A stretch of DNA of 13,994 nt from Chloroflexota bacterium (lineage in GTDB: Bacteria; Chloroflexota; Dehalococcoidia; DSTF01; JACRBR01). The translations under genes and the position numbers were made by a program. The stretch spans positions 1 to 13,994 of the forward strand of contig JANXYW010000322.1 in assembly GCA_025355835.1 (NCBI GenBank), given 5' to 3'. Positions 1 through 5,479 of the stretch are shown here, one piece after another (the first letter of the stretch is position 1; the number at the start of each line of letters is the position of its first letter). Under the pieces are notes generated by a model. It made no database searches. It was not told where the DNA came from and was given only the letters and a program-made list of their open reading frames with translations.

Positions 1-438
1 CGCGTCGACATCACGCCCATATGGGCGCGCTTCAACGCCGACCTGATCCGCCTCGTCGACTACATCCCCGACGACAAGCTGAACTGGTCGCCGAAGGAAG
101 GATTGTGGAACTTCCGCGGCATCCTTATCCACATCGCTTCGGCCCGTGACCAGTGGCTCGGCTTCACCGTCAAGGATGGCATCGATGCACCGGATGTGTG
201 GCAGACGGTGCGCACGAAGGCAGAAATCCAGGCGGCCTACGCGCGCACGTGGGAACGTCTCGCAGCGTTTCTCGCCGACGAGGCTAAGCTGGATGCGACG
301 TACGAGGACGAGCCGGAGCCTGTGACCGGTCACTGGATCGCGTTCCACCTGCTGGAACACGACATCCACCACCGCGCCGACGTCTTCCACTACCTCGCGC
401 TCCTCGACATCGAAACGCCAGACGTAGGCACGCCGTAA
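1..438 (+). CDS. DinB family protein, 5' end outside window
   Basis: The frame is open from the first base, so the start lies upstream; 145 residues are visible, close to the usual full length of about 150-170. The fragment has the DinB/YfiT-like four-helix pattern: a helix containing FNADLIRLVDYIP, a first candidate metal-ligand His at visible residue 44 (ILIHIASARDQW), and a late HLLEHDIHHRADVF segment whose H120 and H124 would complete a three-His metal site. Members are small, usually cytoplasmic metal-dependent proteins, some of them thiol transferases; substrate cannot be read from sequence. An internal TTG at 103 could be mistaken for the start, but the conserved N-terminal helix lies before it. 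The TAA stop overlaps the first unit of a heptamer repeat array. Confidence 0.8.
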   Translation, partial: RVDITPIWARFNADLIRLVDYIPDDKLNWSPKEGLWNFRGILIHIASARDQWLGFTVKDGIDAPDVWQTVRTKAEIQAAYARTWERLAAFLADEAKLDATYEDEPEPVTGHWIAFHLLEHDIHHRADVFHYLALLDIETPDVGTP

Positions 439-468
439 CTACGAACTGTGAACTACGAACTGTAAACT
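438..468 (+). repeat. Heptamer tandem array (AAC every 7 bases), copy 1
   Basis: Four 7-base units start at 438, 445, 452 and 459, followed by a partial unit. Units 1 and 3 are both ACTACGA; units 2 and 4 are ACTGTGA and ACTGTAA, so there is also a 14-base period. The array begins inside the stop codon of the DinB gene and ends 6 bases before the mutM start. Its last bases form the TAAACT box noted upstream of mutM. Confidence 0.85.
463..468 (+). promoter_or_regulatory. Candidate -10 box for leaderless mutM transcript
   Basis: TAAACT (TANNNT type) lies 6 bases before the mutM ATG, and no Shine-Dalgarno sequence is visible in the gap. No good -35 hexamer is seen at normal spacing. Transcription from here would start at or next to the ATG. 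This is inferred from spacing alone. Confidence 0.35.
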
Positions 469-474
469 CCGGAC

Positions 475-1398
475 ATGCCTGAGTTGCCTGAAGTCGAAAC
501 CGTCCGTCGCGACCTCGAAGCGCGCATCATCGGCCGCCGCATCACGTCGTGCCAAGTCTCGCCCGATGCGCCGCGGTTGGTGCAGCTGATCAAGCCGGCC
601 GAGTTCTGCCGCCAGCTCGCCGGGCGCGCCGTCGCCGGCATCCGCCGCCGCGGCAAGTACTTGATCATCGATCTCGATGACGGCCGTGCATGGGTGCTTC
701 ACCGCCGCATGTCCGGCAACGTGCTGTATCGCGTGCCGTACGACCCCCCGGACGACTACACGCGCGCCGTCTTTGTGCTCGACGATGGCCACGAGCTGCG
801 CTGGACGGACCTCCGCAAGTTCGGCACGATGTGGCTCGTCGAAGACGCGACGATGGTGATGGCAACGCTCGGCCCGGAGCCGCTCGAGGCCGAGTTCACG
901 GCCGACGTGCTTCGCGCTCGCGCTGGCAAGCGCAGCGCGCCGATCAAGTCCGTCATCCTCGACCAGCGCGTCCTCGCCGGCATGGGCAACCTCTACACCG
1001 ACGAGGCGCTGCACTACGCGAAGATTCACCCGCTCCGCCCCGCCAACACGCTCAAGCCCGACGACTGGCAGCGCCTTCACGCCGGCATCATCGAAGCGCT
1101 CACGATGGGCATCGCCGCGCGCGGCAGCAGCCTCGGCTCCACGCTGCGCGACCACATCAATGTCGATGGCGCGCCCGGCGAGAACCAGAACGCCGTCCGC
1201 GCCTATGGCCGCGAAGCGCAGCCGTGCCTCGAATGCGGTGCGGCCATGCATCGTATTAAGGTAGGCGGCCGCAGTAGCACCTTCTGTCCCAAGTGCCAGC
1301 CCGCACCCCGCGGCGGCGCCTCAAGCGCGAATTCGCGCAAACCCGCGCGCAAGCCGATGCTCCATGCGCAACCAGCCACCAAGCGCCCAACACGCTAG
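475..1398 (+). CDS. mutM: Formamidopyrimidine-DNA glycosylase (Fpg/MutM)
   Basis: Bifunctional base-excision repair enzyme that removes 8-oxoguanine and ring-opened purines and nicks the abasic site. The N-terminus PELPEVETV places the catalytic Pro2 and Glu3 directly after Met, which fixes the start. Lys61 (RRGKYL) is the conserved beta-domain lysine, M79 and R114 (DLRKFG) fit void-filling positions, and residues 165-186 carry the helix-two-turn-helix signature (LAGMGNLYTDEAL). The C-terminal zinc finger uses C251, C254, C271 and C274. The protein has 307 residues against about 270-290 usually; the excess is a roughly 33-residue Lys/Arg/Pro/Ala-rich tail after the zinc finger. The segment HRRMSG has an Arg where many Fpg have a small residue. 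It sits directly after the DinB gene but may have its own promoter. Confidence 0.96.
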   Translation: MPELPEVETVRRDLEARIIGRRITSCQVSPDAPRLVQLIKPAEFCRQLAGRAVAGIRRRGKYLIIDLDDGRAWVLHRRMSGNVLYRVPYDPPDDYTRAVFVLDDGHELRWTDLRKFGTMWLVEDATMVMATLGPEPLEAEFTADVLRARAGKRSAPIKSVILDQRVLAGMGNLYTDEALHYAKIHPLRPANTLKPDDWQRLHAGIIEALTMGIAARGSSLGSTLRDHINVDGAPGENQNAVRAYGREAQPCLECGAAMHRIKVGGRSSTFCPKCQPAPRGGASSANSRKPARKPMLHAQPATKRPTR

Positions 1399-1460
1399 TC
1401 ACGCCGCGCTCACTCTCGATCGCCGTCCGAGAGCCGTTTCCGGAACAGTCCTCCATCGGA

Positions 1461-1519
1461 TCCTCCTCTCCACGTCGTGGAGAGGAGGTGGCCGAAGGCC
1501 GGAGGTGAGGTGCTCGTGG
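1461..1519 (+). repeat. REP-like double-hairpin element, copy A
   Basis: A perfect 12-bp stem (1462-1473 with 1477-1488) with triloop GTC is followed by a short stem GGCC-GAA-GGCC (1490-1500) and a G-rich tail ending near TGCTCGTGGC. The same arrangement recurs at 6541-6599. It lies in the mutM to zinc-ribbon gene gap, where it could also act as a transcript end or mRNA-stabilising structure, though no T-run follows. Confidence 0.75.
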
Positions 1520-1530
1520 CGTCTTCCCCA

Positions 1531-1557
1531 ACTCCGTGAAATCCGCGTAATCCTTGT
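1531..1557 (+). repeat. Degenerate nonamer array (ATCCGNGNA type)
   Basis: Three 9-base units start at 1531, 1540 and 1549: ACTCCGTGA, AATCCGCGT and AATCCTTGT. The series resembles those at 10391 and 12029 on the same strand. It is non-coding here and lies between the REP-like element and the next gene. Confidence 0.55.
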
Positions 1558-1608
1558 TCCCTTCCCGTCAACTTGACTTCCCGTACGAGAGCCGCAACGC
1601 TGCCACCG

Positions 1609-2463
1609 ATGCCAGGCGAATCCTCCCTAGAAGCCACGTGCCGCGATTGCGGCCGCTCGCTCTCGTTCCACGCGCACGAGACGCAGCCTGCGCGCTGCGC
1701 CGAATGCTTCGACGGCTTCATGCAGGCGCGCGACATCGAGTTCCTCAGCAGCTACGCCGAACTCGGCGTCACCAGCCGACGCATTCTCGCCGAGACGTGC
1801 TTGCGCGCGCTCGTCACCGAATCGCCGCCCGTGCGCAAAGTGCTGGCGATGAACATCATGGAGCAGTACGTGCACGCAGCCGGTGACATGATCGGCCTCG
1901 TGCACGCGCTGCGTCAGCGAGGACGCGAACCCGTCATGCGCGCGCTGCTCGGCTTCAAGCTCGATCGCGCGTCGGCGCTGTCGTTCTTCCAGGAGATCGC
2001 GACGACGACGGAATCCGATCTCCTCGCTTCGCTTGGTCTTCCGACGCCCGGGCAGATCGCCGCGCGATTGCCATCGCTCTCAAAGAGCGACGCGCGCGAC
2101 CTCAAGCTCGCGATGATCCAGATGCTCGGCGACTTCAAACGCACCGGCGAAATGGGCGAAAGCGTCGCGCTCGCGTTGGCGCAGGCCACGGGCGAGAACC
2201 GCTCCGGTGCGGCGTTGACGAAGCAGTCGACCTGGCTCGACAACACCGGCCTCAAACCCAACCAGATCGCGGCCATAGCCATCGACGAACAGCGCCGGAC
2301 GATCAACATCACCGCCATCTCCGTCGACGAGAAACGCCTCGTGAACGTCGTTAGCGTCATCGGCGCCATGACGCATATCTCCAGCACCCTGATCTACGCC
2401 ACGCTCACGGTGGAACAAGAACGCGGACGGGCGCGTCGTTCGCAAGCGCGCGGCACCTCGTAA
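1609..2463 (+). CDS. Zinc-ribbon protein of unknown function
   Basis: The family is not recognised. The N-terminus carries a four-Cys zinc ribbon (C11, C14, C30, C33; CRDC and CAEC with 15 residues between the pairs). The remaining 250 residues look mostly helical and soluble, with no signal peptide or membrane segment. The last 80 residues contain short beta-like stretches (RRTINITAISVDEKRLVNVVSVIGAM) and end in an Arg-rich tail. The ATG at 1609 is chosen because the ribbon starts just after it; a TTG at 1573 in the same frame would add 12 residues. Neither start has a convincing ribosome-binding site. It is flanked by repeats on both sides, so it is probably a single-gene unit. A nucleic-acid or protein-interaction role would be a guess from the ribbon alone. 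Confidence 0.8.
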   Translation: MPGESSLEATCRDCGRSLSFHAHETQPARCAECFDGFMQARDIEFLSSYAELGVTSRRILAETCLRALVTESPPVRKVLAMNIMEQYVHAAGDMIGLVHALRQRGREPVMRALLGFKLDRASALSFFQEIATTTESDLLASLGLPTPGQIAARLPSLSKSDARDLKLAMIQMLGDFKRTGEMGESVALALAQATGENRSGAALTKQSTWLDNTGLKPNQIAAIAIDEQRRTINITAISVDEKRLVNVVSVIGAMTHISSTLIYATLTVEQERGRARRSQARGTS

Positions 2464-2507
2464 GGACAGGTCTTCTCGGAGAGTCGCCGCAGGAGACAGA
2501 CCTGTCC
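2464..2507. terminator. Inverted repeat just after stop codon, possible terminator
   Basis: A perfect 10-bp stem (2464-2473 with 2498-2507, GGACAGGTCT and its complement) with a 24-base loop begins at the base after the TAA of the zinc-ribbon gene. No T-run follows, so it may be a factor-dependent end, an mRNA-protecting hairpin, or a member of a dispersed repeat family. Confidence 0.45.
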
Positions 2508-2534
2508 GCTTCACCGTTCGTTCGGCACGTTCGC

Positions 2535-2540
2535 TATCCT
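2535..2540 (+). promoter_or_regulatory. Candidate -10 box for leaderless peptidase transcript
   Basis: TATCCT lies exactly 6 bases before the ATG at 2547, with no Shine-Dalgarno sequence between and no recognisable -35 hexamer. The geometry equals that upstream of mutM. Confidence 0.35.
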
Positions 2541-2546
2541 CTGGCC

Positions 2547-3599
2547 ATGGCCGACAATCTAAAACCTAACACCCACAACCCAAAACCTGCCGAAGGCTCG
2601 ATCACCGACGTGCCGGGCATCCGCGTCGGTCACTGGCACGACCGCCGCGCGATCACTGGCTGCACTGTCGTGCTGCCCGATAAGCCGGCGGTCGCTGGTG
2701 TCGATGTGCGCGGCGGCGCGCCGGGTACGCACGAGACGGATCTGCTGCGACCCGGCAACCTCGTGCACGAGATCCACGGCGTGCTGCTCGGCGGCGGAAG
2801 CGCGTTTGGCCTCGAAGCAGCGTCTGGCGTGATGCGTTATCTCGCCGAACGCGGCCGTGGCTTCCCGTTCGGCCGTGGCGTTGTGCCGATCGTGCCCGCC
2901 GCGATCCTCTTCGACCTCGGCATCGGCCGCCACGACCGCTGGCCGACGATCGATTCCGGCTATCGCGCCGTCGCATCCGCGCGACGTAGCACGGCGGAAG
3001 GCAACGTTGGCGTCGGAATGGGGGCCACCGTCGGCAAAGCGCTCGGCCCCGAACACGCGATGAAGGGCGGCCTCGGCACGGCGAGCGAATCGTCGGTGCA
3101 CGGCCTCATCACCGGTGCGCTCGCCGCCGTCAACGCAGCCGGCGACATCGTTGATCCGGCGAGCGGGCGCATCCTGGCCGGCGCGCGACGCGACGACGGA
3201 ACGATCGACGACGCGGTCGAGGTACTGCGCGAAGGCCGCATCTGGCAGCCGGAGGTCGCCGCGCAAAACACCGTGCTCGTCGTCGTTGCGACGAACGCTG
3301 CGCTCACGAAGGAGCAGGCGAACCGCCTCGCCACCGTCTGTCACGACGGCCTCGCGAGAGCCGTGCGGCCCGCACATACGCCAAGCGACGGCGACGTGAT
3401 CTTCACGCTCGCAACAGGCGAACGCCCCATCGAAGGCGCCGACTACCGCATCATCGAGGCGCTCGCGACGCGCGCCGTAGAGAGAGCGATCGTCCGGGGC
3501 GTCACGCAAGCCGAGACCCTCGGCGGCTACCCGTCAGTGAGTGATCTCGAAGCCCGAAATTCAGGTCGTAGACGCGCGCGTCCAACCTCCAACCTCTAA
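2547..3599 (+). CDS. P1 family peptidase (S58, DmpA/NylC-like aminopeptidase)
   Basis: N-terminal-nucleophile hydrolase of the DmpA/BapA/NylC superfamily, which cleave N-terminal residues, beta-peptides or amide oligomers after self-processing into two chains. The core starts with SITDVPGIRVGHW (residues 18-30) and has LLGGGSAFGL (80-89), MKGGLG with Lys173, VNAAGDIVD with Asn196, and QNTVLVVVATN, where the Asn241-Thr242 bond is the predicted autocleavage site and Thr242 the nucleophile. SDGD (280-283) supplies the paired aspartates. Both ends are unusual: residues 5-14 (LKPNTHNPKP) and the last residues (PTSNL) are encoded by heptamer repeats, so they are probably not functional sequence. 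It converges on the carboxypeptidase gene with a 16-base gap and no obvious terminator. The natural substrate is not predictable. Confidence 0.92.
   Translation: MADNLKPNTHNPKPAEGSITDVPGIRVGHWHDRRAITGCTVVLPDKPAVAGVDVRGGAPGTHETDLLRPGNLVHEIHGVLLGGGSAFGLEAASGVMRYLAERGRGFPFGRGVVPIVPAAILFDLGIGRHDRWPTIDSGYRAVASARRSTAEGNVGVGMGATVGKALGPEHAMKGGLGTASESSVHGLITGALAAVNAAGDIVDPASGRILAGARRDDGTIDDAVEVLREGRIWQPEVAAQNTVLVVVATNAALTKEQANRLATVCHDGLARAVRPAHTPSDGDVIFTLATGERPIEGADYRIIEALATRAVERAIVRGVTQAETLGGYPSVSDLEARNSGRRRARPTSNL
2563..2590 (+). repeat. Heptamer tandem array, copy 2, inside a coding start
   Basis: Four 7-base units start at 2563, 2570, 2577 and 2584; the first is AACCTAA and the third AACCCAA. AAC or CAC recurs every seven bases as in the other copies. 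This copy lies within codons 6-14 of the peptidase gene and encodes a Lys/Pro/Asn/His-rich stretch that precedes the conserved domain. Confidence 0.75.
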
Positions 3600-3609
3600 C
3601 ATCCAACCG
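3582..3609 (+). repeat. Heptamer tandem array, copy 3, over a stop codon
   Basis: Four units start at 3582, 3589, 3596 and 3603; the first two are both CCAACCT, the third CTAACAT, the fourth CCAACCG. The TAA stop of the peptidase gene is part of the third unit, so the array supplies the last residues and the stop codon. Confidence 0.85.
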
Positions 3610-3615
3610 ACCAGA

Positions 3616-4584
3616 TCACGGACACGGCGACGGCTGCGCGAACGCCCAGTCGAACAGCCGGGAGCTATCCGTATACCGATCCTGACTGCGCATGAGCGAG
3701 ATGATGATCCGCCGCCCGTTGTGCGTCGCCGATCCGACGATCGTCTGCTGCGATTGCTCCGTGTAGCCGATCTTGATGCCGTCGGCGCCGTCGTACTTGC
3801 TCAGCAGCGCGTTGCCATTCCACACGGGCGGTCCGTCCCACCGTGGCTGCCACGATGTGGCCGAGACGATCTGCCGCAGCGTCTCGTTCTGCATGTCGTA
3901 ACGAGCCAGCATCGCCATGTCGTACGCGCTCGAGTAGAGATCCGGCTCGTACAGCCCGTGCGGGTTTGTGAAGTGCGTATCTGCCAGCGCCAGCGATTGC
4001 GCTTTGTCGTTCATCAGGTCGACGAACTTGGCCTGCGTGCCGCCGATGCCCTCAGCAATCGCGATCGCCGCGTCATTGCCGGATGGCAGCAGCAGCCCGT
4101 ACAGCAAGTCGAGCAGCGACAACTCCATGCCGGGCTTGAGGCCCATGACGGTCGAGCCTGTATCGTCGTACAGCTTGGCGCTATCGACGTGCGACGTGAT
4201 GAGCTTCGACGTCGGAGCCTGATCCGTCGCGACGGCCGCCGTCATGAGCTTCGTCAAGCTCGCCGGTGGCAGTCGGAGGTGCTCGTCGCGGCCGTAGAGT
4301 TTCGCGCCACACGCGTTCTCAATGATCGCGATGGAGCGCGCGCTGACGAATGGAAAGCCTGCCGGCTCGGTCGGTTCCGGTGTGGGAACGGGCGATGGGG
4401 TCGAAAGAGCGCCCGGCGCTGCTTCCGCAGCCGAGGAGCATCCGCCCGGGCAGGCTCGCGGCGCCAACCGCCCCCCGTAGATCGCGCCGGACAGCCAGCC
4501 CGCTGACAATGCCAGCACCACCAGCGCAAGCCCGACGATCGCCGCGCCCAGCCCGCCGAGGGCCGCGCGGTTCGTTTCTCCCAT
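3616..4584 (-). CDS. D-alanyl-D-alanine carboxypeptidase (S11 family), membrane-anchored
   Basis: Low-molecular-mass penicillin-binding protein expected to trim the terminal D-Ala of peptidoglycan stem peptides outside the membrane. Residues 11-37 form one membrane segment; a Cys- and Pro/Thr/Glu-rich linker follows (about 44-76), then the S11 domain. Motifs: SLTK with Ser109 and Lys112, SGN at 168-170, and KIG at 271-273 in DGIKIGYTE. The last normally reads KTG, so the middle position is Ile here. The 322-residue length is ordinary for a form with a linker; no C-terminal amphipathic anchor is evident, and the N-terminal segment probably anchors it. It is divergent from panD, with 476 bases between starts. 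A TATACT box 8 bases before the ATG suggests a leaderless transcript. Confidence 0.94.
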   Translation of the reverse strand: MGETNRAALGGLGAAIVGLALVVLALSAGWLSGAIYGGRLAPRACPGGCSSAAEAAPGALSTPSPVPTPEPTEPAGFPFVSARSIAIIENACGAKLYGRDEHLRLPPASLTKLMTAAVATDQAPTSKLITSHVDSAKLYDDTGSTVMGLKPGMELSLLDLLYGLLLPSGNDAAIAIAEGIGGTQAKFVDLMNDKAQSLALADTHFTNPHGLYEPDLYSSAYDMAMLARYDMQNETLRQIVSATSWQPRWDGPPVWNGNALLSKYDGADGIKIGYTEQSQQTIVGSATHNGRRIIISLMRSQDRYTDSSRLFDWAFAQPSPCP

Positions 4585-4592
4585 TGGGGCCG

Positions 4593-4598
4593 AGTATA
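4593..4598 (-). promoter_or_regulatory. Candidate -10 box for leaderless carboxypeptidase transcript
   Basis: On the minus strand TATACT lies 8 bases before the ATG at 4584. A weak -35 candidate TAGTCA is found 17 bases further upstream (4616-4621). No Shine-Dalgarno sequence fits in the gap, so the transcript may start at or one base before the initiation codon. Confidence 0.45.
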
Positions 4599-4715
4599 CC
4601 CACCCAGATCGCCGATGACTACCCCTCTCGCTAACAAACGTGATCAGTTCTTTCTATACGCACGGGACCTCGTGATCGATGTTGCGCCTAACTGTCCGCG
4701 GAGGGGTCGGGCTCG

Positions 4716-4739
4716 CCCCGCCCGTGCCCGCCCCGCCCC
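4716..4739 (-). other. Potential G-quadruplex tract on minus strand
   Basis: Five C-runs of three or four on the plus strand (4716-4719, 4721-4723, 4727-4729, 4731-4734, 4736-4739) are separated by 1-3 bases. On the minus strand this satisfies the G3+N1-7 pattern with short loops. It lies between the divergent starts of the carboxypeptidase and pan genes. Confidence 0.5.
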
Positions 4740-4788
4740 GCCGACAATGCGCGCGGCGCGCCCAAGCTGCGCTCCCCTTCCAACAAAC

Positions 4789-4815
4789 TCTCGGCGCCCT
4801 CTGCGGCTCTGCGGT
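4789..4815 (-). repeat. Degenerate nonamer array (CGCAGAG type), minus orientation
   Basis: Read on the minus strand, three 9-base units ACCGCAGAG, CCGCAGAGG and GCGCCGAGA follow each other, preceded by TTC. An almost identical series is on the plus strand at 10965-10991. Confidence 0.65.
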
Positions 4816-4846
4816 GAATCGCGCGCTGCCTCTCTTGACGCCCACG

Positions 4847-4876
4847 TTGACAGCCTCCGGCAACTCGATCTATGTT
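4847..4876 (+). promoter_or_regulatory. Sigma70-like promoter of panD leader
   Basis: TTGACA at 4847-4852 is a perfect -35 consensus; TATGTT at 4871-4876 follows after 18 bases (CTATGT at 17). The predicted start, near 4883, coincides with the foot of the first leader hairpin, giving a leader of about 178 bases ahead of panD. This is the best -35/-10 pair seen in the window. Confidence 0.65.
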
Positions 4877-4881
4877 TGCAT

Positions 4882-4969
4882 TGCCATCGACCCGGACGGC
4901 CGGGCGGTGAGCACACGGTGCGGGAGAAAACGACCCCAGGCTGCTTGGATCCGATCGGACCGAGACGGC
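4882..4969 (+). promoter_or_regulatory. Tandem Pan-type RNA leader (two bulged-A hairpins)
   Basis: Hairpin 1 spans 4882-4913: outer pairs 4882-4884 with 4911-4913, bulged A4910, five pairs 4885-4889 with 4905-4909, bulged A4890, five pairs 4891-4895 with 4900-4904, loop ACGG. Hairpin 2 spans 4940-4969: outer pairs 4940-4943 with 4966-4969, bulged A4965, five pairs 4944-4948 with 4960-4964, bulged A4949, three pairs 4950-4952 with 4957-4959, loop GATC. Both place the two bulged adenosines at the same ends of a 5-bp helix with U-G as its third pair; pairs two and four differ by compensatory changes (A-U to U-A, C-G to G-C). The published Pan RNA is described as hairpins with two conserved bulged A residues, often in tandem, upstream of pantothenate genes. 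The ligand is unknown. The fold was done by hand. Confidence 0.8.
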
Positions 4970-4978
4970 GCAGACAGC

Positions 4979-4995
4979 GAGACACGCTGTGTCTC
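4979..4995 (+). other. Hairpin between Pan RNA and terminator
   Basis: A 7-bp perfect stem (4979-4985 with 4989-4995, GAGACAC and complement) has a GCT loop. It competes with an alternative 6-bp stem formed by 4974-4979 and 4985-4990. Mutually exclusive stems at this point could belong to a switching mechanism, but this is inference. Confidence 0.45.
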
Positions 4996-5001
4996 CATGT
5001 G

Positions 5002-5030
5002 CCTCTTCGGTGCGAACGAAGGGGTTTTTT
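5002..5030 (+). terminator. Intrinsic terminator in panD leader
   Basis: An 8-bp stem (5002-5009 CCTCTTCG with 5017-5024 CGAAGGGG, one G-U pair) with a 7-base loop is followed at once by six T residues (5025-5030). It lies 30 bases before the panD ATG and downstream of the tandem Pan-like hairpins, so it probably serves as a regulated attenuator for panD and at least panB. It is the only classical hairpin-plus-T-run seen in the window. Confidence 0.8.
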
Positions 5031-5060
5031 CGCGCCCAACGCCGGGCACGGAGTGTGCAC

Positions 5061-5441
5061 ATGCGGACCGTACTGAAAAGCAAGATTCATCGCGCGCGCG
5101 TCACGCAGGCTGATCTGCACTACGAAGGCAGCATCACCATCGACGCGGAACTGATGGCCGCCGCCGACATTCTGCCGTTCGAGCAGGTACACGTGCTCGA
5201 CGTCGACAACGGCGCGCGACTGACGACGTACGCCATCGAGGGCGCGCGCAACAGCGGCCAGATCTGCATCAACGGTGCAGCCGCGCGGCTCGTCAGTCCA
5301 GGCGACACCGTCATCATCCTCACCTACAAGTCCGCCACCGACGATGAAGCGCGCACGCTCGCGCCCGCGCTCATCTACGTCGACGAGTTCAACCACATCG
5401 CGCGCATCGGCAATCACATCGATCCCGCCCCGGTCGCTTGA
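5061..5441 (+). CDS. panD: Aspartate 1-decarboxylase proenzyme
   Basis: Makes beta-alanine from L-aspartate for the pantoate-beta-alanine ligase step of pantothenate synthesis. The protein is pyruvoyl-dependent: the proenzyme cleaves itself in YEGS, here between Gly23 and Ser24, and Ser24 becomes the pyruvoyl group. Lys8 and Arg residues in KSKIHRARVTQADLHYEGS and the TYAI segment with the catalytic Tyr are conserved, as is INGAAARLVSPGDTVII. The 126-residue length is normal. The ATG at 5061 begins MRTVLKSKIH, the family start, and has GGAG 7 bases upstream; the frame stays open upstream to a GTG at 4989, but that extension crosses the terminator and is rejected. It is first in the pan cluster, with 38 bases to panB. 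Confidence 0.97.
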   Translation: MRTVLKSKIHRARVTQADLHYEGSITIDAELMAAADILPFEQVHVLDVDNGARLTTYAIEGARNSGQICINGAAARLVSPGDTVIILTYKSATDDEARTLAPALIYVDEFNHIARIGNHIDPAPVA

Positions 5442-5445
5442 GTTG

Positions 5446-5468
5446 TAGGGACACGGCGCGCCGTGTCC
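5446..5468 (+). repeat. GTAGG-led hairpin, copy 1, abutting panB ribosome-binding site
   Basis: GTAG leads into a perfect 20-base palindrome (5449-5468), whose half is GGACACGGCG. It starts 4 bases after the panD stop and ends directly against the panB Shine-Dalgarno GGAGGA. The same leader plus hairpin layout recurs at 6419, 9675 and 9735. Here it could lower or tune panB translation relative to panD. Confidence 0.7.
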
Positions 5469-5479
5469 GGAGGACAGCC

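Larger units (their letters stand above)
4622..4846. other. Non-coding spacer between divergent carboxypeptidase and pan genes
   Basis: No open frame here has a recognisable protein. It contains a C-rich tract at 4716-4739, a GC palindromic patch near 4750-4762 (GCGCGCGGCGCGC) and a nonamer array at 4789-4815. Open frames crossing it have skewed, proline- and arginine-rich translations typical of GC-rich non-coding sequence. Confidence 0.6.

Noticed and set aside
439..1251. Long minus-strand open frame opposite mutM
   Set aside because: It is antisense to a certain gene, its translation is an Ala/Arg/Val/Asp-rich mirror of mutM codons, and it matches no family.
2559..3509. Long minus-strand open frame opposite the P1 peptidase
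   Set aside because: Third-position GC bias of the real gene leaves the antisense frame open; the product is low-complexity and lacks motifs.
3541..4506. Plus-strand open frame of about 320 residues opposite the carboxypeptidase
   Set aside because: The carboxypeptidase on the minus strand has all three active-site motifs; this frame is Arg/Val/Leu-rich without domains.
4913..4940. Possible guanidine-I (ykkC) riboswitch from the ACACGG and GGGA pieces
   Set aside because: The remaining conserved ykkC elements and the two-stem arrangement are absent; these bases are the linker between two well-formed Pan-like hairpins.
4989..5060. Upstream in-frame extension of panD from a GTG
   Set aside because: It would translate the terminator hairpin and T-run, and PanD proteins start at the MRTVLKSKIH Met, which has its own ribosome-binding site.
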